Assembly (NCBI GenBank): GCA_023399155.1
Contig: JAEWQP010000006.1
Location: forward strand, 248,001 to 312,000
Source: Verrucomicrobiota bacterium
GTDB lineage: Bacteria > Verrucomicrobiota > Verrucomicrobiia > Opitutales > Opitutaceae
Reading direction: 5' to 3'
Length of the DNA: 64,000 bases
Below, piece by piece: positions 60,836-64,000 of this stretch. The notes under the pieces are model-generated. The model was not told where the DNA came from. It saw only the letters and a program-made list of their open reading frames with translations, and ran no database searches. The translations under genes were made by a program, and so were the position numbers. The stretch's first letter is position 1, and each line of letters begins with the position of its first letter.

Positions 60836-60862
60836 TTATCGGCAGCCTTGACACCTTCTTTA
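60836..60862 (-). promoter_or_regulatory. Perfect sigma-28 (FliA) promoter of the porin-PBP-MCP operon
   Basis: Minus strand TAAA (60862-60859), 15 bases, GCCGATAA (60843-60836). This equals the FliA consensus TAAA-N15-GCCGATAA exactly. It is placed about 190 bases before the porin start and just before the conserved hairpin leader. Confidence 0.8.
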
Positions 60863-61250
60863 ATGATTGCCGTTGCCCGAGAGGGCCGACGGTCCACGGA
60901 TGCCAGCATCCCCGCTCGACGCGGGCGCGCGTCTCTCGGCCCGTAGCTCGCCTCACGCGATGTCTGTAATGACCCGAACAGCAAAAGGATGCGTGGCACC
61001 TGGCCCGGACGGGGAGTGGCACGCAGCCAGTGTTCGGGGATCGAATCGTCGATTTCGGAGGCTCCGTCTTCGCAATCGTGCGCCTACGTTAGACTCTTCA
61101 GCTGAGCCAGATCCGTTCCTCGTCGCCGCGGGCAGGCTGGAGGCCGCAAGGCGAATGCATCCGGGTCAGGGTTGTGGGTGCTGCGGAGTCGAGTCCGCAG
61201 GTCGGGCATCACGGTCGTGCCCCGGGGCGATGTCGACGTGGGCCGACGTG
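60863..61250. other. Intergenic region, no gene seen
   Basis: About 390 bases between the porin 2 promoter and the CBS gene stop. ORFs on the plus strand here lack domain features or start signals. Nothing else was recognised. Confidence 0.4.
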
Positions 61251-61691
61251 CTAGCAACGCCCGCGCGGCGGCTGTGGCGAAGCAGTGGATACGTCGCGCA
61301 GTACGTCAGCCGATTTCTGTGCACCGGCATGCACGGAGAGATCGCCGAGCGAGATCATGCCGACGAGTTGTTTGTCGCGGCTCACGACCGGGAGTCGCCG
61401 AACCTGGTGCTGCGCCATGATACGCGCGGCATCCTGCACATCCTGGTCGTCATAGACGAAGACCACGCCGTCCGACATGGCTTCGCGGACGCGGGTCTGC
61501 CGCGGATCGCGACCGTCGGCCACGGCACGCAGCGCGATGTCCCGGTCGGTCAGCATTCCTGTCAGGCGCCGCCCGTCGCAGACCGGCACGCCGCCCACAT
61601 TGAGTTCGCGCATCAATCCGGCGGCCGCGACAAGGGTGTCATCGGGATGCACGACGTGGGCTTCACCGGTCATGATTTCACTCACTTTCAT
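61251..61691 (-). CDS. Tandem CBS-domain protein
   Basis: 146 residues from ATG 61691. The first CBS motif is MKVSEIMTGEAHVVHPDDTLVAAAGLMRELNVGGVPVCDGRRLTGMLTDRDIA. The second is VREAMSDGVVFVYDDQDVQDAARIMAQHQVRRLPVVSRDKQLVGMISLGDLS. A short tail follows. CBS pairs bind adenosyl nucleotides and serve as energy or stress sensors, and this stand-alone type is common and of unknown target. It is divergent from the EF-hand gene. Confidence 0.92.
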   Translation of the reverse strand: MKVSEIMTGEAHVVHPDDTLVAAAGLMRELNVGGVPVCDGRRLTGMLTDRDIALRAVADGRDPRQTRVREAMSDGVVFVYDDQDVQDAARIMAQHQVRRLPVVSRDKQLVGMISLGDLSVHAGAQKSADVLRDVSTASPQPPRGRC

Positions 61692-61975
61692 CTGCCGAAC
61701 GCTAACATCGCCGCCACGCGCCCTGTATGGTGCGCCGCCCCCGGCCGAGGGTCGGACGGCGCTCCGATGTGACTCCACGTCACACGACGGACCGCTCCTG
61801 CTCCCCCGTATCGACGCCGACAATGGGATCTTGGAGGGATTGCCCACCGGCCCTCCGATGGGCCGTCGGCCTGATGGCAACCGGACCACGGGTGCCTACC
61901 ATGGGCCCCATGCCGAAGCGGCTTCAGACAGCGCCGGTCCATCGGGCTGCAGAACCCGCAACTGACGAGAACATC

Positions 61976-62446
61976 ATGAAACCACCTCGCATCGAAACTG
62001 CCGTATTCACACTGGTCTTTTGCGTCTCGCTGATGCCGCTCCTCGCGGGGGCGGCTTCGAAGCGCGGTGCGGAGGCGCATTTTGAGAAAGCCGATGCCGA
62101 CCGCGACGGAAGTGTCACGAAAGCGGAGCACATCGCGTGCGCCCGGGACACCTTCGCGGCCATGGATGCCGACGGCGACGGAAGACTCACCGCCGCGGAA
62201 TTGGATGCCGCCGGTGACGCAAGGCAGCACGCTCCCATGGCGGAACAGGATGCCCCGACTGCAGCGGAGAGAATCAAGATGATGGACCGCGATGGCGATG
62301 GCGCGCTGGCCGCGCACGAGCATGCAGCCGGTGCGGATGCCATGTTCCAGAAGATGGATACCGATCGAGACGGCGTGCTCACAAAGTCGGAACTGGTCGA
62401 CGGCCATGCCAAGACGATGAAGGAGCACGGGAAGCCGCAATCCTAG
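61976..62446 (+). CDS. Exported EF-hand calcium-binding protein
   Basis: 156 residues from ATG 61976, which begins a signal peptide (AVFTLVFCVSLMPLLAGAAS). The longer frame is rejected. Four EF-hand loops are visible: DADRDGSVTKAE, DADGDGRLTAAE, DRDGDGALAAHE and DTDRDGVLTKSE, all with the canonical DxDxDG pattern and Glu at position 12. It would bind Ca2+ in the periplasm or at the surface. It is a single gene. Confidence 0.93.
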   Translation: MKPPRIETAVFTLVFCVSLMPLLAGAASKRGAEAHFEKADADRDGSVTKAEHIACARDTFAAMDADGDGRLTAAELDAAGDARQHAPMAEQDAPTAAERIKMMDRDGDGALAAHEHAAGADAMFQKMDTDRDGVLTKSELVDGHAKTMKEHGKPQS

Positions 62447-62607
62447 GGGTGGCCAACGCTGCTCCGAGGCAATTCGGCGGCGCGCAAGGGCTCGCATCCA
62501 CGCGTTCGAATCGCGGCATGAAAGCGAGGCCGGAAAGGCTCGGGCGGCGACTTTCCGGCCCGCTATCGTCCCAGGAAGCGTGTAGCCTGATGGAGCGCGA
62601 CGATGCC
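62447..62607. other. Convergent intergenic region
   Basis: The 161 bases between the EF-hand gene and the TPR gene on the opposite strand hold no recognisable gene or clear terminator. Confidence 0.4.
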
Positions 62608-64000
62608 TCAGGTTCCCGGTTGGCAGAAGCACGAACTTGATATCGTGACGTCCGCCTTCGCCCAGACCTTCTTGAAGCGCGCGAAGTAGTTCGCGGCCTC
62701 ACCGTGTCGACCCTGCTGCGTGAGGGCTGAGGCGAGACCGAACAGGGACCAGCCATTCTCCGGAAGGCGCGCGAGGTCGTCGCGATACACTTGTGCGGCT
62801 TCGGCGTGGCGGCCGTGCGCCATCAGGCTGGCTCCCAGAGCATGGCGCACCGGCAGGATCCAGCCCGGAGGTTCGTCGTAGCGGAGCTTGTCCTCGGCCT
62901 CGATGGCCTCGCGCAGCGCCGCGAAGCCGGCGTCGAGCTCGCCCTCGCGCAGGAGGATCTCGCCCTCGACCATGGGACGCATGACCGCGAGGACCATCCC
63001 GGCTGTGTTGTTGCTGACCGTCGTGCCTTCCGGGATACGCAGGATGGCGGCGGTGAACTCCTTCTGCGCGGCGCGCGCCGCGGCTGGATCTCCCTTCGCG
63101 GACAACGCAATCGCGCGGGCGGCATGGCGCGCCGCCTTGGTGAACGGCATGTGTTCCGGATACCGATCCGGGGCGGCGAGGATATCATCCCAGCGGCCGA
63201 AGCGAATGAGCACCTCGAAGGGCATCGCTCCGAGGAACTCGAGCATCGGCGCCCACTCCTGGAGGATCTCCGGCGGGATCTCCTCGACCATGGTGCGGAT
63301 TTCGCGCAGGGCGAGTTCGCTCTGGCCGGTCATCATCGCCGCCCACGCGAGCATGTGACGGTTGTGTGCGGCATAGACCACGAGGAAGTCGCGCGGCGGA
63401 CCGACGACGGCGCGATAACGCTGGTCCGCGGCGATGGCATCGAGATTTGACTCGATCGCCTTGTGCCACTGGCCGACCCGGATGTCGATGTGGGACGGCA
63501 TGTGCACGTTGTGGGCGAGGCCCGGCTGGAGGGTGCGAAGGCGGTCGGCCGCATCGATCGCCAGTTCCGGCCGCGGGGACGCCTCGACCGCGTGGATATG
63601 GAGATGATTCGCGAACGGATGCCGCTCGTTCAGCTTCAGAACGGCGTCGAGCACGGCGATCACCTCGTCCGTGCCCGGCTGGGCCGTGCCCTCGGGTGTC
63701 CACTGATCCCAGGGACGCAGGTCCATCAAAGATTCTGCGAAGAGTGCGCCGATGTCCGCGTCATCAGGATAAGCCTGCCAGGCGCGGCGCATGGCGTCGG
63801 CATAGGCCTGATCGAGCGGCATTCGGTCTTCCGGCTGCGGGTTGGCATAGCGGGCGCCCAGGGCGGCGATGAGGGCGCGTTCGACCGGCGTCGCGCCGGC
63901 GGCGTGTTGCCGCGCCAGTTCCAACTCCCGCCATGCCTGCGCCGCCCGAGGTGGAGGCACGGCCGGGAAGTTGATATGCGGCCCGCAGGCGAGGGCGATG
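62608..64000 (-). CDS. TPR-repeat protein, N-terminus outside window
   Basis: At least 464 codons are open to the window edge. The 13 codons before the GTG at 63960 continue the family pattern (LACGPHINFPA), so the true start lies beyond 64000. Conserved blocks are ERALIAALGARYANP, LDQAYADAMRRAWQAYPDDADIGALFAESLMDLRPWDQW, HPFANHLHIHAVEAS, LAHNVHMPSHIDIRVGQWHKAIESN, and a C-terminal TPR (AAQVYRDDLARLPENGWSLFGLASALTQQGRHGEAAN). This family is widespread in Acidobacteria, Verrucomicrobia and Proteobacteria as exported TPR proteins of unknown function. The His-rich blocks suggest metal binding. Confidence 0.85.
   Translation of the reverse strand, partial: IALACGPHINFPAVPPPRAAQAWRELELARQHAAGATPVERALIAALGARYANPQPEDRMPLDQAYADAMRRAWQAYPDDADIGALFAESLMDLRPWDQWTPEGTAQPGTDEVIAVLDAVLKLNERHPFANHLHIHAVEASPRPELAIDAADRLRTLQPGLAHNVHMPSHIDIRVGQWHKAIESNLDAIAADQRYRAVVGPPRDFLVVYAAHNRHMLAWAAMMTGQSELALREIRTMVEEIPPEILQEWAPMLEFLGAMPFEVLIRFGRWDDILAAPDRYPEHMPFTKAARHAARAIALSAKGDPAAARAAQKEFTAAILRIPEGTTVSNNTAGMVLAVMRPMVEGEILLREGELDAGFAALREAIEAEDKLRYDEPPGWILPVRHALGASLMAHGRHAEAAQVYRDDLARLPENGWSLFGLASALTQQGRHGEAANYFARFKKVWAKADVTISSSCFCQPGT

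Overview
The window is a high-GC chromosomal stretch from a Gram-negative bacterium, most likely an Opitutaceae-type member of the Verrucomicrobiota. This is inferred from gene content only. The pointers are a nearly complete dcw (division and cell wall) cluster with a fused murC-murB gene, a divergent FtsZ, a hemC/cobA-hemD pair, two PadR-linked 'ADOP' permeases, and intergenic repeats made of ACACAGAGG-like words. I saw no IS element, prophage or CRISPR array.

Region 1 (1-11.3 kb) is mainly housekeeping. It holds the 3' end of asd, two overlapping DUF3857/transglutaminase-fold exported proteins (the first has lost the catalytic Cys), a bidirectional terminator, tRNA-Val(UAC), ilvN and ilvC. 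These are followed by hemC with a long Lys/Ala/Pro-rich N-terminal extension and a cobA-hemD fusion. Region 2 (11.3-18.5 kb) has a HAD hydrolase and a DUF971 protein on the minus strand. On the plus strand lie a CbpA-CbpM co-chaperone pair, a TrxC-type thioredoxin, an OPT transporter, and an odd ORF that joins a signal-peptide-like head to the C-terminal part of an Lhr-like helicase.

Region 3 (18.5-39.5 kb) is the dcw cluster: mraZ, orphan small gene, rsmH, ftsL, ftsI, murE, murF, mraY, murD, LysM protein, ftsW, murG, murC-murB, ddl, ftsQ, ftsA, ftsZ. Many junctions are 4-base ATGA/GTGA overlaps. Upstream of mraZ are period-10 TGGG boxes (the MraZ operator), two DnaA-box matches and three copies of a 13-base repeat. 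Short tandem repeats sit just before murD and between ftsA and ftsZ.

Region 4 (39.5-55.4 kb) is accessory. It contains a Rieske/FAD oxidoreductase, a Cys-rich exported protein, an exported metallo-beta-lactamase-fold hydrolase, a LytTR two-component system, a VOC protein, a PAS/chemoreceptor-like soluble protein, a POT/MFS transporter, and two convergent PadR-ADOP units. One PadR start codon lies inside a 42-base near-perfect palindrome.

Region 5 (55.4-64 kb) is the most interesting part. Two paralogous outer-membrane porins each have a sigma-28 (FliA)-like promoter and share a conserved leader of about 69 bases. The second porin heads an apparent operon with a small PstS-like periplasmic protein and a methyl-accepting chemotaxis protein. 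This suggests a flagellar-regulon sensory cassette linking an outer-membrane channel, a periplasmic binder and a chemoreceptor. A CBS-domain protein, an EF-hand protein and a truncated TPR protein end the window.
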